Source: Streptomyces albidus (ex Kaewkla and Franco 2022)
GTDB lineage: Bacteria; Actinomycetota; Actinomycetes; Streptomycetales; Streptomycetaceae
DNA: 50,967 bases
Assembly: GCF_013870515.1 (NCBI RefSeq)
Contig: NZ_JACBXA010000017.1
Coordinates: forward strand, 1 to 50,967
Direction: 5' to 3'
The notes beneath the pieces are model-generated. The model saw nothing but the letters and a program-made list of their open reading frames with translations. It was not told the DNA's origin and did not search any database. Below are positions 20,402-28,306 of the stretch, piece after piece. The first letter of the stretch is position 1. Every line of letters begins with the position of its first letter. The translations under genes and the position numbers were made by a program.

Positions 20402-21079
20402 ATGCACGTCGAACTTCGTCACCAGCCGTCCTTCACCGTGGCACGCCTCGGTCTGTCGCCGGACGAGCGCTGCCAGGTCGAGTCGGGGGCGATGCACAGC
20501 ATGAGCCCAGGTGTCGAGGTGCAGGCCCAGTCGCAGGGCGGGGTGATGAAGGGGCTCGGACGCGCATTCCTCGCCGGTGAGTCGATGTTCATCTCCACCT
20601 ACACGGCCCTGTCGGAGGGAGGCTGGGTCGACGTGGCGCCGAGCCTTCCCGGCGACATGCAGGTGATCGACCTCGACGGAAGTACGGGATGGTGCATCAC
20701 CCGCGGTTCCTGGATCGCTTCCTCCAGCGGTGTCCAACTCGACACCAAGTGGGGCGGCTTCGGGAACCTGCTCGGTGGTGAGGGGGGCTTCCTGAGCCAC
20801 GCGACGGGGCAGGGCCAGGTCCTGACCGCCTGCTACGGAGCGATGGAGACGGTCGAACTCCGGGACGGTGAAGCCGTCACCATCGACTCCGGTCATGTCG
20901 TCGCGTACGCCGACACGGTGCAGTGCAAGACCCGCAAGGTCGCGCAGGGTTGGATCCAGTCCGCCAAGAGCGGCGAGAACCTCGTCTTCGACTTCACCGG
21001 CCCGGGGCGCGTGCTCACACAGACCCGCAACCCCTCCGCGCTGTCCGTATGGGTGCGCTCCAAGGCTTCCAAGGGCTGA
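20402..21079 (+). CDS. AIM24/TIGR00266 family protein
   Basis: 225-residue beta-rich protein of the AIM24 (TIGR00266) family. The family layout is visible: an opening strand, the loop ESGAMHSMSPGVEVQAQSQGG, then KGLGRAFLAGESMFISTYTA, LPGDMQVIDLDGS and the final QTRNPSALSVWVRSK. The ATG follows AAGGAG by 6 nt. Bacterial members form a symmetric beta-sandwich; their role is not established, and yeast AIM24 is a mitochondrial inner-membrane organiser. It is 57 bp downstream of the exported TIM-barrel gene on the same strand and may be cotranscribed. Confidence 0.9.
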   Translation: MHVELRHQPSFTVARLGLSPDERCQVESGAMHSMSPGVEVQAQSQGGVMKGLGRAFLAGESMFISTYTALSEGGWVDVAPSLPGDMQVIDLDGSTGWCITRGSWIASSSGVQLDTKWGGFGNLLGGEGGFLSHATGQGQVLTACYGAMETVELRDGEAVTIDSGHVVAYADTVQCKTRKVAQGWIQSAKSGENLVFDFTGPGRVLTQTRNPSALSVWVRSKASKG

Positions 21080-21286
21080 GCGCGCCGCACCTCACCACGG
21101 CAGGCAAAGCAGACGAGACGCGCTCGACCTGGTCACGAGGCCGGACGGCTCGCGCCCAGGCCGAGCGCACGGCTTGCGGAAAGGGTCTGCAGGACCGGAG
21201 TTCGGTGAAGGTTCGGCCGGGCTCAACTTCCGCCGGGCCGCTGCGTTTTCCGTAGGACCTCGGGCTTGTGGCCGGGGCCATGGGCG

Positions 21287-22723
21287 TCAGCGAGGGCGTC
21301 GGCCGGTGCGCACTGAGGTGGCCGACTCACGGACGACTCGCAGCGGCGAAGGCTGATGCTCGGTGCAGTCGCAACCCGCCGGAGTTCTCTTCTGTCCGTA
21401 CCGAGCGTGACGGCATTCGCTCTGCGCGGCGCTGATGCAGGGCGGGCGAACCGGGCCACGTCGCCTGTCGGCGGAGAGCAGACGTCCGTACCGGCACGCT
21501 GTCGCGACGCGGACGGGCGCTGTTCCTTCATCGCCGGCGTACCGGCCCGTGATGCGGAACCAGCAGAAGAGCACGAGCGGGTAGATGACGTAACCGATCC
21601 TGGTCGCCGGCGCGAGCATCATGGCCAGGGTCAGCCCCAGCGCGATCCGGTCGGCGGCGGTCGAGGCGGTCCGAGGCGGGCGCACAAGGAGCGACGCGCC
21701 CATCAGGGCGGCGCTGACACCGAGGGCCGTCAGTGTGATGGCGGTGCCGTGCGGAACGTGCGTCGCCAGCAGGTGCCCCGGGAGCGGACTCGCGGCTGAC
21801 GAGGGCACGTTCGCGAGCCCGAGCGGGTAGAGCACGAGGTGCTGGACGCAGGCCCGCGGATCGGTCAGGAGCACCGGAACGCAGACCAGAGCGAGAACGG
21901 CGGCCGCTGACGCAGCGCACCGCAGCACGGCCCTCCTCCCGCGGCGGGCCGCGAGCAGGACGAAGACCACCGGCAGGGCGGGCCAGGCCGTCCACTTCAG
22001 CGCGGCGGCAAGCCCCAAGGCGACGCCTGCACGCCCGTCGTCGCCCCTGCCGGCGTAGGCCAGCCCCAGACACATCAGCCCGATCACGGGCGGATCCACG
22101 CCACCGATCGCCAGGGGCAGCGCGACAGCGGGGCAGACCGCCATCAGCGTCACAGCGGAACGGGTGCGCCGGCCCGTACCGGCAACTCGTGCCGCGGCCA
22201 CCATCGTCGCGACGAAGCACGCGGCGAACCACCAGCGCGGACCGACGAGGACTCCGGCGCCCGCCATGTCGCCGAACAGCGCGCTGGGCAGGCCGAACAG
22301 GGCCATCCCCGGAAGATAGGGATTGAAGTCGCTGACCTGACGGGGATCTACGACATAGGGATTGCCGGTGGACAGGAGCAGTTCACCCGCCCTCTCGATG
22401 ACGCCGACCTCCATCTGTGCCTTTCCGAGCACGACCAGGTAGACCAACGGCAACGCGACTGCCCCGGCAACGGCGATGACCGCGGTCGCGGGCGCCCAAC
22501 GTATGCGGGACCTCACCGAGACCAGCGCGGCGGCCCCGTAGGCGAGCGCGGCGCACACGCCCCATATCTGCTGGGGGACCCTCGGGGGAGACGAGACGGC
22601 GAGGAGCAGGGCCATCGCGGCGCACAGCGCCAGGCCCACCGGCTCCCACCATCGGCCCTTCCGCGTCCAACTGGCTCTGGCGGCCCCTGGTTCGGCGCGG
22701 TTCACAGGCGTCGTTGCTGTCAT
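21287..22723 (-). CDS. polytopic GT87/DUF2029-like membrane protein
   Basis: 478-residue integral membrane protein with about ten hydrophobic segments between residues 28 and 395. It resembles mannosyltransferase-type GT-C proteins (GT87): an extracytoplasmic loop with GNPYVVDPRQVSDFNPYLPG follows the first membrane helices, then paired helices rich in Ala and Leu, and TRIGYVIYPLVLFCWFRI near 380. The last ~85 residues, after GRYAGDEG, are Arg/Cys-rich and unlike the rest, suggesting read-through past an ancestral stop or a frameshift. It would use a polyprenyl-linked sugar donor; the acceptor is unknown. It stands alone on the minus strand, ~185 bp downstream of the ABC permease gene. Confidence 0.72.
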   Translation of the reverse strand: MTATTPVNRAEPGAARASWTRKGRWWEPVGLALCAAMALLLAVSSPPRVPQQIWGVCAALAYGAAALVSVRSRIRWAPATAVIAVAGAVALPLVYLVVLGKAQMEVGVIERAGELLLSTGNPYVVDPRQVSDFNPYLPGMALFGLPSALFGDMAGAGVLVGPRWWFAACFVATMVAAARVAGTGRRTRSAVTLMAVCPAVALPLAIGGVDPPVIGLMCLGLAYAGRGDDGRAGVALGLAAALKWTAWPALPVVFVLLAARRGRRAVLRCAASAAAVLALVCVPVLLTDPRACVQHLVLYPLGLANVPSSAASPLPGHLLATHVPHGTAITLTALGVSAALMGASLLVRPPRTASTAADRIALGLTLAMMLAPATRIGYVIYPLVLFCWFRITGRYAGDEGTAPVRVATACRYGRLLSADRRRGPVRPPCISAAQSECRHARYGQKRTPAGCDCTEHQPSPLRVVRESATSVRTGRRPR

Positions 22724-22908
22724 TGTCCCCTCGTTCGGTCGTGACGGATCGCCGGAACGGCGTTGGTCGGATGCCGGTCCGTTGAGTCGTTCAGGCTGGT
22801 GGTCGGTGGCGGTGCCCGATCAGGGCTGCGGAGTGGCCGCGAGCCGACGGCGTGCGTTACGCCTGACGTCGTCTCCGACACGTCGGTGGCAGCGGCGCGG
22901 TGCCGGCG

Positions 22909-23853
22909 TCAGGGCGTCCGGCGGCGAAGCAGCCAGTAGGCGGCCGCCACCGCCAGTGCTGCGAGCAGGAGGACGAAACCGGTCTCGACGAGCTGCACCG
23001 GCCAGTACAGGGACGCCGGCTTCGCGCCGAGACAGGCGTCGACGGAGTACTTGTGGTCGGACTGGTCCCACTGACAGCGCAGCGCCGCGAAGCCGAAGGG
23101 GCCCTCGCCCTTGTGGGTGCGGGTGACGACCGGCCAGATCTGGGTGCGCCAGGGGTTGAGGATCCAGGAGACGGTCCACGTGACCAGCCCCGCGATGGCG
23201 AGTGCGGGAAGCATGCTCCGGGTCAGGAAGCCGGCGAGGACGCCGACGGCCAGTCCGAGCAGAACGTAGGCGACGGTCGACGGGCCGTAGGTGAAGTAAT
23301 AGTCCTGGATCTCGTAGCCGGCGGTGAGCATGTCGTGGGCGTCGGCCCAGTGGAGGAGCGTGCGGAAATGAAGGATGAGGATGCCGGCGCCGACCGTGAG
23401 GAAGACGGTGGGAACGGCGAGCTTCTCCATGAGCCAGCGAGTGGGTGTGATGGCCTGAGTCCACGCCAACTCCGCTGTTCCGTTCTCCAGTTCGCGGGCG
23501 ATGAGTGCTCCACCGGCCCAGCCTGCGACGATCGGAGCGAGGTTCCGCAGGGCCGTGGCGACGTAGTCGAACGTGAACCAGAAGTCGAAGAGGGGGTCTG
23601 CTTCGCTCCCGTCCAACGGGAGCTCGTCGCAGCCCCGGAAACCGCGTGTGCCGCAGTTCTCCTGGAACTCCACGGCGCCTGTCCCGTACGGGCCGTAGCG
23701 CAGCCACAGCATGGCCACCGTCCCGATCACCACGAAGGCGATCCATATCCACATGGCCGAACGGTGAACGCGCAGCACTGCCCAGAGCCCGCGGCGGTCG
23801 GTGGCTGAACGGCCGGAGGCGTCCGTGCCCGGCCGGGTGGTGGTGCTGCTCAT
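22909..23853 (-). CDS. ABC transporter permease
   Basis: 314-residue ABC-2-type permease with about six membrane helices: AMWIWIAFVVIGTVAML near residue 35, VATALRNLAPIVAGW, KLAVPTVFLTVGAGILIL, VAYVLLGLAVGVLAGFL, ALAIAGLVTWTVSWIL, and a C-terminal helix before RRRTP. A large extracytoplasmic loop follows helix 1, and LENGTAELAWTQAITPTRW is a typical coupling region. The start overlaps the ATPase stop by 4 bp. It is the third gene of a GntR-ATPase-permease operon, the arrangement of YtrA-controlled exporters that often respond to cell-envelope antibiotics. Substrate unknown. Confidence 0.85.
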   Translation of the reverse strand: MSSTTTRPGTDASGRSATDRRGLWAVLRVHRSAMWIWIAFVVIGTVAMLWLRYGPYGTGAVEFQENCGTRGFRGCDELPLDGSEADPLFDFWFTFDYVATALRNLAPIVAGWAGGALIARELENGTAELAWTQAITPTRWLMEKLAVPTVFLTVGAGILILHFRTLLHWADAHDMLTAGYEIQDYYFTYGPSTVAYVLLGLAVGVLAGFLTRSMLPALAIAGLVTWTVSWILNPWRTQIWPVVTRTHKGEGPFGFAALRCQWDQSDHKYSVDACLGAKPASLYWPVQLVETGFVLLLAALAVAAAYWLLRRRTP

Positions 23854-24791
23854 GCGGCGTTCTCCTGCGATCGCGTGCGCTGTGCGCTCTGGACGGATTC
23901 GGGTGTGGCGTCCTCGGTGAGGAGCGGCGGGGCCTCGGTGTTGGCTAGGTGGGCGAGGAGGACTTCCTCGACGGTGGGGCGCTCGGCCAGCCACTCGCCG
24001 ACCGGTTCGCCGTGCGACCGCACCAGCGCGGTGCTGCCGCGGCCCACCGGACGCTGCTCGATCACCGTCTGCTGCGAGGTGTCGAGGGCGGCGGTGCCGG
24101 TGAGCAGCGTGTGCGCGGACATCACTTCCTCGATCTCACCGCCCAGCCGCAGACGGCCTCCGGCGACCAGGAAGAGGAAGTCGCAGGAGCTCTCGAGTTC
24201 GGCTATGACGTGCGAGGACATCACGATGGTCGTGCCCTGTTCGGTGGCGGCGGACATGAGCGCTCCCGTCAGCTGACGGCGCGCCAACGGGTCCAGGTCG
24301 GCCATGGGTTCATCGAGGAGCATCAACTCGGCCCGCTTGCCGAAGGCCAGGGCCAGGGCCACACGCGTGCGCTGTCCGCCGGAGAGAGTCCGGATCTTCG
24401 CGGCGGGGTCGAGGCCCTCGTCGCCGTACGCGATCCGTTCCGCAGCCTGCTGGTCCCACCGGCCGGCTGCGCGGTTGAGCACCGCGCCGTAGCGCAGAGT
24501 GTCGGCGACCGACAGGTGAGGGTGCAGCGGCTTGGACTGCGCGACGTAGGCCACGCGTTCACGGGCCTGGGCGGGAGTCCGTCCGAGCACGGTCACTTCG
24601 CCGGAAGTCGGCCGGAGCAGGCCTGCAGCGAGGCGGAGGAGAGTGGACTTGCCGGCTCCGTTCGGGCCGACGAGGGCACATATTCGGCCTTGCGGAAGTC
24701 TGAAGAAGCAGTCCTCTAGGACGGCCGCCCTCCGGCGTGAGTAGGACATGCCAAGTCCCGTCGCTTCCAGTGCGGCGGCGGTGTCGCTCAT
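23850..24791 (-). CDS. ABC transporter ATP-binding protein
   Basis: 313-residue ATPase. Walker A GPNGAGKST is at residues 42-50, the Q-loop at AYVAQSKPL, the signature LSGGQ at 136-140, Walker B LMLLDEP at 157-162 and the switch His in SSHVIAELE near 195. The C-terminal ~90 residues after GGEIEEV form an extra domain, common in CcmA-type exporters. It overlaps gntR and the permease gene by 4 bp each, so the three are translationally coupled. It energises the permease at 22909-23853. Confidence 0.93.
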   Translation of the reverse strand: MSDTAAALEATGLGMSYSRRRAAVLEDCFFRLPQGRICALVGPNGAGKSTLLRLAAGLLRPTSGEVTVLGRTPAQARERVAYVAQSKPLHPHLSVADTLRYGAVLNRAAGRWDQQAAERIAYGDEGLDPAAKIRTLSGGQRTRVALALAFGKRAELMLLDEPMADLDPLARRQLTGALMSAATEQGTTIVMSSHVIAELESSCDFLFLVAGGRLRLGGEIEEVMSAHTLLTGTAALDTSQQTVIEQRPVGRGSTALVRSHGEPVGEWLAERPTVEEVLLAHLANTEAPPLLTEDATPESVQSAQRTRSQENAA

Positions 24792-25192
24792 GAATTCTCC
24801 TGCGGGAAATGTTTGTTGAGGACGGAGTCGAAGAGGGCCGTCATGTCCTCCTGGTCCAGGCCGCCTTCGTGGGCGCGGGCCACCCAGTCCTCCAAGTCGG
24901 TCCGGTAGGGGGAGTCGAGGCTCGTGGTGGCGCCGAGTGAGGCCTGGACGAACGTGCCCAGGCCTCGGCGAGCCTCGACGAGCCCCTCGCGCTCGAGCTC
25001 GCGGTAAGCCTTCAAAACGGTGTTCGGGTTGATTGCGGTGGCCTCGACGACCTCACGAGCGGTCGGGAGCTTGTCGCCGGGTTGCAGCAGCCCGAGCCGC
25101 AGCGCCTGCTTGGTCTGCTGGACGATCTGCCAGTAGGTGGCGACGCCGCTGCGGCGGTCGATGCGGAACTGGATGGTTCCTGCTGCGGTCAC
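24788..25192 (-). CDS. GntR-family regulator, YtrA type
   Basis: 134-residue repressor. The winged helix is LPTAREVVEATAINPNTVLKAYRELEREGLV, followed by the wing RRGLGTFV. The short helical C-terminal part lacks an FCD or UTRA effector domain, placing it in the YtrA subfamily. The GTG start at 25192 gives the usual length; AAAGGG ends 8 nt before it and lies inside the operator. The frame continues to 25276 without conserved sequence. It heads the operon with the ABC ATPase and permease and very probably represses it through the perfect inverted repeat just upstream. Confidence 0.9.
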   Translation of the reverse strand: MTAAGTIQFRIDRRSGVATYWQIVQQTKQALRLGLLQPGDKLPTAREVVEATAINPNTVLKAYRELEREGLVEARRGLGTFVQASLGATTSLDSPYRTDLEDWVARAHEGGLDQEDMTALFDSVLNKHFPQENS

Positions 25193-25200
25193 GCACAGAA

Positions 25201-25228
25201 CCCTTTCACTAATTGAGTAGTGAAAGGG
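25201..25228 (-). promoter_or_regulatory. operator of the GntR-ABC operon
   Basis: Perfect 11-bp inverted repeat CCCTTTCACTA (25201-25211) and TAGTGAAAGGG (25218-25228) with a 6-bp spacer ATTGAG. It lies 8 bp upstream of the GTG start, and on the minus strand its proximal arm ends in the ribosome-binding site AAAGGG. It is the probable autoregulatory site of the GntR protein. Confidence 0.85.
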
Positions 25229-25510
25229 TGGACGACGGGGCTCGCGGATGTCAAGCAACATCCGCGAACCGCCCACTGATTGGGCGCTGACCAGGCACTA
25301 CGCGGCCGCGCACAGACCGAATGCAGAGGGAACGCAGCCGTAGTGGAACCACTGGAGGCATGTTCAAGTCGGCTTCTGGGCACGGTGGTTCGATGCGATC
25401 GCGCACCATGTCCCGCCCCGCTCCTCCAGTCGCAAGCTCCTGCCGGACTGCTCGGCGGGCGGAGAAAGGCCTCCCTGGAGAAGCCCCGCTTATCTGCAGG
25501 GCCGGGCCGG

Positions 25511-25897
25511 CTACTTCTGTGACTCGGAGGGGGTGAGCTTGAGGGTGGTCGCACGGGCGGGGTCGGCGGTCATGGAGGGTACGTAGTCGCTGAGGTGGGC
25601 GTACTTGGTGCGGTAGGCCGAGTCGATGCGGTCGTTGAGGCCCGGGTCCTGGATCTCCGTGAAGTCGACGTCCACGTCGACGCCGTCGCAGCGGATGTGA
25701 CCGGCATGGCTCGCCTGCGCGGTACGGAGCCAGAGGCCGTCCGGTCCCCGGTAGGAGCGGACGAACACTTCGTCGCCCTCGCGGATGACCCAGATGGTGG
25801 TGGGCTTACGCAGGGTGCCGTCGGCGTGCTGGGGCTGGATCTGTAGTTCGTCCGTGCCCTCGATACGAGAGAGCTGGTCGGAGCTCCAGCTGGGCAT
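25511..25897 (-). CDS. DUF2255 family protein
   Basis: 128-residue soluble protein of the DUF2255 family, a small beta-barrel related to split-barrel flavoproteins. The start MPSWSSDQLSRIEGTDELQI and the middle TIWVIREGDEVFVRSYRGPDG are characteristic. The ATG follows AGGAGACCTC. No cofactor motif can be named with confidence; members are annotated as possible oxidoreductases. It is transcribed away from the XRE-cupin gene across a ~350-bp gap and is not obviously linked to a neighbour. Confidence 0.85.
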   Translation of the reverse strand: MPSWSSDQLSRIEGTDELQIQPQHADGTLRKPTTIWVIREGDEVFVRSYRGPDGLWLRTAQASHAGHIRCDGVDVDVDFTEIQDPGLNDRIDSAYRTKYAHLSDYVPSMTADPARATTLKLTPSESQK

Positions 25898-26207
25898 GAT
25901 GAGGTCTCCTTCGCTGCGACGAGATCGATGCCCGTAATCGTGGCAGCGGCCCCGGGCCGGTCCCGGATGCGGACCGGCGCGTTCCGATGCCCGTGCGTCC
26001 ACACCAGCGTTCCCGCGTTCACGGTCACAGCTCCGCGAGCCCGGTCAGCCGGTGAAGCCGGGCCGGGGGAGTGGTCACCGCCGGCGAGGATCCCGCGCCG
26101 AACCGGCCGCCTGCGCCCGTCCGTACGAAGCCGGCTCGCCGTCAGCGACCCCTTCAGTGTGTCCTGACCAGCGCGACCACAGAAAACTTTGATCAAGGCA
26201 ATACCCA
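25898..26207. other. intergenic region between divergent genes
   Basis: No gene is supported. The right end (26181-26207) is AT-richer than its surroundings and contains the 8-bp palindrome TTGATCAA (26189-26196), a possible additional regulator site for the gene at 26244. Confidence 0.4.
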
Positions 26208-26243
26208 TTGTGGTGAAGTCAAGGACTTGTTAGGTTCCGCCCC
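26208..26243 (+). promoter_or_regulatory. leaderless promoter with operator in the spacer
   Basis: -35 TTGTGG (26208-26213), 17-bp spacer, -10 TAGGTT (26231-26236), then 7 nt to the ATG. The spacer holds the symmetric element AAGTC-AAG-GACTT (26216-26228), well placed for self-repression by the XRE protein. No Shine-Dalgarno sequence is present. Confidence 0.6.
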
Positions 26244-26816
26244 ATGCCGAATGACCAGTCCGACGTCAAGTCCGGTGTCGGGGCTCGACTGCGCCGACGC
26301 AGGCGGGCCCTCCATCTGACTCTCAAAGCCGTGGCCGAGCAGACCGGCCTCACGGAGGGATACCTCTCCCAGGTCGAGCGGGACCAGGCGAATGCGAGCG
26401 TGCACACCCTTCAGCGACTGTGCGGGGTACTCAAGCTCACCGTTGGCGACCTCTTCGACCAGGGCGGATCCACGGCCAGCCCGGTGCTGCGGTTCCGCGA
26501 CACCCACGGCATGTCTTTCGGCGAGGGTGCAACGAAGATCAAACTCACCCCCGGGTCCTTCGACCACCTGGAGGTGCTCCTCGGTCACTTCGCCCCGGGC
26601 GGCTCCACCGGCGTGGAGCCCTACACCCACGGCAGCTCCGAAGAACTGCTCCTGTGCCTGTCCGGCGAGGTGGAGGTGGAGATCCGGGGGCAGCGCCACA
26701 GGCTCTCCGCGCTGGACTCGATCCATTACCTCAGCAGCGACCCCCACCGGGTCGCCGAAATCGGCGGCACCCAAGAGGCCCGTGTCCTCTGGGCGATCGC
26801 ACCCCCCACCTACTGA
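26244..26816 (+). CDS. XRE-family regulator with C-terminal cupin
   Basis: 190-residue transcription factor. The helix-turn-helix spans about residues 12-65, with LRRRRRALHLTLKAVAEQTGLTEGY-type sequence (RRRALHLTLKAVAEQTGLTE) and LSQVERDQANASVHTLQRLC. A cupin barrel follows at about 105-185 with GVEPYTHGSSEELLLCLSG and ALDSIHYLSSDPHRV, the effector-binding domain. The architecture is that of PuuR and similar repressors of amine or amino-acid catabolism. The transcript looks leaderless. It is 47 bp upstream of the FAD oxidoreductase gene on the same strand and likely controls it and the transporter behind it. Confidence 0.9.
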   Translation: MPNDQSDVKSGVGARLRRRRRALHLTLKAVAEQTGLTEGYLSQVERDQANASVHTLQRLCGVLKLTVGDLFDQGGSTASPVLRFRDTHGMSFGEGATKIKLTPGSFDHLEVLLGHFAPGGSTGVEPYTHGSSEELLLCLSGEVEVEIRGQRHRLSALDSIHYLSSDPHRVAEIGGTQEARVLWAIAPPTY

Positions 26817-26863
26817 CGTCCCACTCCGCCGATACACCCCGTCGCCCTCCGTTGGAGATCCCC

Positions 26864-28306
26864 ATGACCGCGTACCGCAACGGCGAGATATCGCACTGGA
26901 TGCGGGCTGCCCACGCAGCGGACGGGCCGGCCGATCCGTCGCAGCGCCGTGCCGTGGACCTCCCCGACGAGAAGCAGGAACTCGCCGTCGTCGGCGGTGG
27001 CTTGACCGGACTCTGGGCCGCCTACCACGCCGTCGTGGACCGCCCCGGCGCGAAGGTCACCGTCCTGGAGGCCGAAGAGGTCGGCTATGGCGCCTCCGGA
27101 CGGAACGGCGGCTGGCTCTCACCGCTCATCCCAGGCAACCGCGCCGTGTATGCCAAGGCTGCCCGGGCGCGAGGCCTGGACGGCACCGCTGCCGTCACCT
27201 CCTTCCAGCAGGAGATGGACGGAGCCGTGGACGACACGCTCCGCATCCTCCAGGAAGAGGGCATTGAGGCAGACCAGCACAGGGGCGGGCATCTGCGCGT
27301 GGCCACCACCCCGGCCGCGATGAAACGCCTCGAGCTGACCCACGCAGCAGACCTCGCCAACGGATACCGCGAGCAGGACCTCCAACTCCTCGACGCCGAA
27401 GCCCTCAAGAAGCGCATCGCCGTTCGCCCGGCGCTGGGCGGCCTGCTCACCCGCACCACCGCGCGAGTCGACCCCGCCAAGCTCATCCGCGGCCTCAAGG
27501 CGGTCGTGGAGGCCAGAGGCGTACGCGTCGTCGAAGGCGCGCGCGTCACCCGGATCGCGCCCGGCACAGTGATCACCTCGCGCGGAACGGTGAGCGCCAC
27601 GACCATCCTGAGCTGCCTGGAGGCCTACTCCGGCCAGGTCGACAGCGATGCCCGCGGCCTCGGTAAGCGCGACATCGTCCCCGTCAACTCCTCGATGGTC
27701 GTCACCAACCAGCTCCCCGAAGACGCGTGGGAACGGATCGGCTGGCAGGGCCGTGAGTGCCTGGGCGACGCCGCGCACACCTTCGTCTACGCACAGCGCA
27801 CCGCCGACGACCGCATCGCCATCGGCGGCCGTGGCACGCCCTACGCCTTCAACTCCGGAACCCCCGGCCTGGGCAGCGTGGACGCCCGTACAGTGCGCAC
27901 CCTGTGCGAACGGCTCCAACTGTTCTTTCCCGACCTGCAGTTCACCGTCGAACACGCCTGGCGCGGCGCCATCGGCGTGACCCGCGACTGGTGCGCCGGG
28001 ATCACCTTCGACTCCGACACCGGGATCGGCGTCGCGCGCGGCTTCGCCGGACACGGCGTCACGGCCACCCACCTCGCCGCACGGACCCTCCTGGACCGGG
28101 CAGCCGGAGGTGACACCGCGCTGACCCGGCTGCCGTGGAACGAGCACGACTCAGGACGCTGGGAGCCCGAACCGCTCCGCTGGGCCGGCATCCACGCCAT
28201 GTACCGGCTCTTCGGCATCGCCGACCGGTGGGAGGAAAGCCGCCACTCCCAGAACACCTCCCTCATAGCCCGTTTCGGCTCGCGACTGGCAGGACTCAGC
28301 GAATGA
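26864..28306 (+). CDS. FAD-dependent amine oxidoreductase (PuuB-like)
   Basis: 480-residue DAO-fold flavoenzyme. The FAD dinucleotide motif VVGGGLTGLWAA is at residues 42-53, followed by EAEEVGYGASGRNGGW, where SGRNGG is the signature of the gamma-glutamylputrescine oxidase/PuuB-like group. The C-terminal FAD contact reads GIGVARGFAGHGVTATHLA. It oxidises a primary or secondary amine, giving aldehyde and hydrogen peroxide; the substrate is unknown. The ATG at 26864 follows GGAGATCCCC. Its stop overlaps the start of the POT transporter (ATGA), so oxidase and uptake are coupled, under the XRE-cupin regulator. Confidence 0.9.
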   Translation: MTAYRNGEISHWMRAAHAADGPADPSQRRAVDLPDEKQELAVVGGGLTGLWAAYHAVVDRPGAKVTVLEAEEVGYGASGRNGGWLSPLIPGNRAVYAKAARARGLDGTAAVTSFQQEMDGAVDDTLRILQEEGIEADQHRGGHLRVATTPAAMKRLELTHAADLANGYREQDLQLLDAEALKKRIAVRPALGGLLTRTTARVDPAKLIRGLKAVVEARGVRVVEGARVTRIAPGTVITSRGTVSATTILSCLEAYSGQVDSDARGLGKRDIVPVNSSMVVTNQLPEDAWERIGWQGRECLGDAAHTFVYAQRTADDRIAIGGRGTPYAFNSGTPGLGSVDARTVRTLCERLQLFFPDLQFTVEHAWRGAIGVTRDWCAGITFDSDTGIGVARGFAGHGVTATHLAARTLLDRAAGGDTALTRLPWNEHDSGRWEPEPLRWAGIHAMYRLFGIADRWEESRHSQNTSLIARFGSRLAGLSE

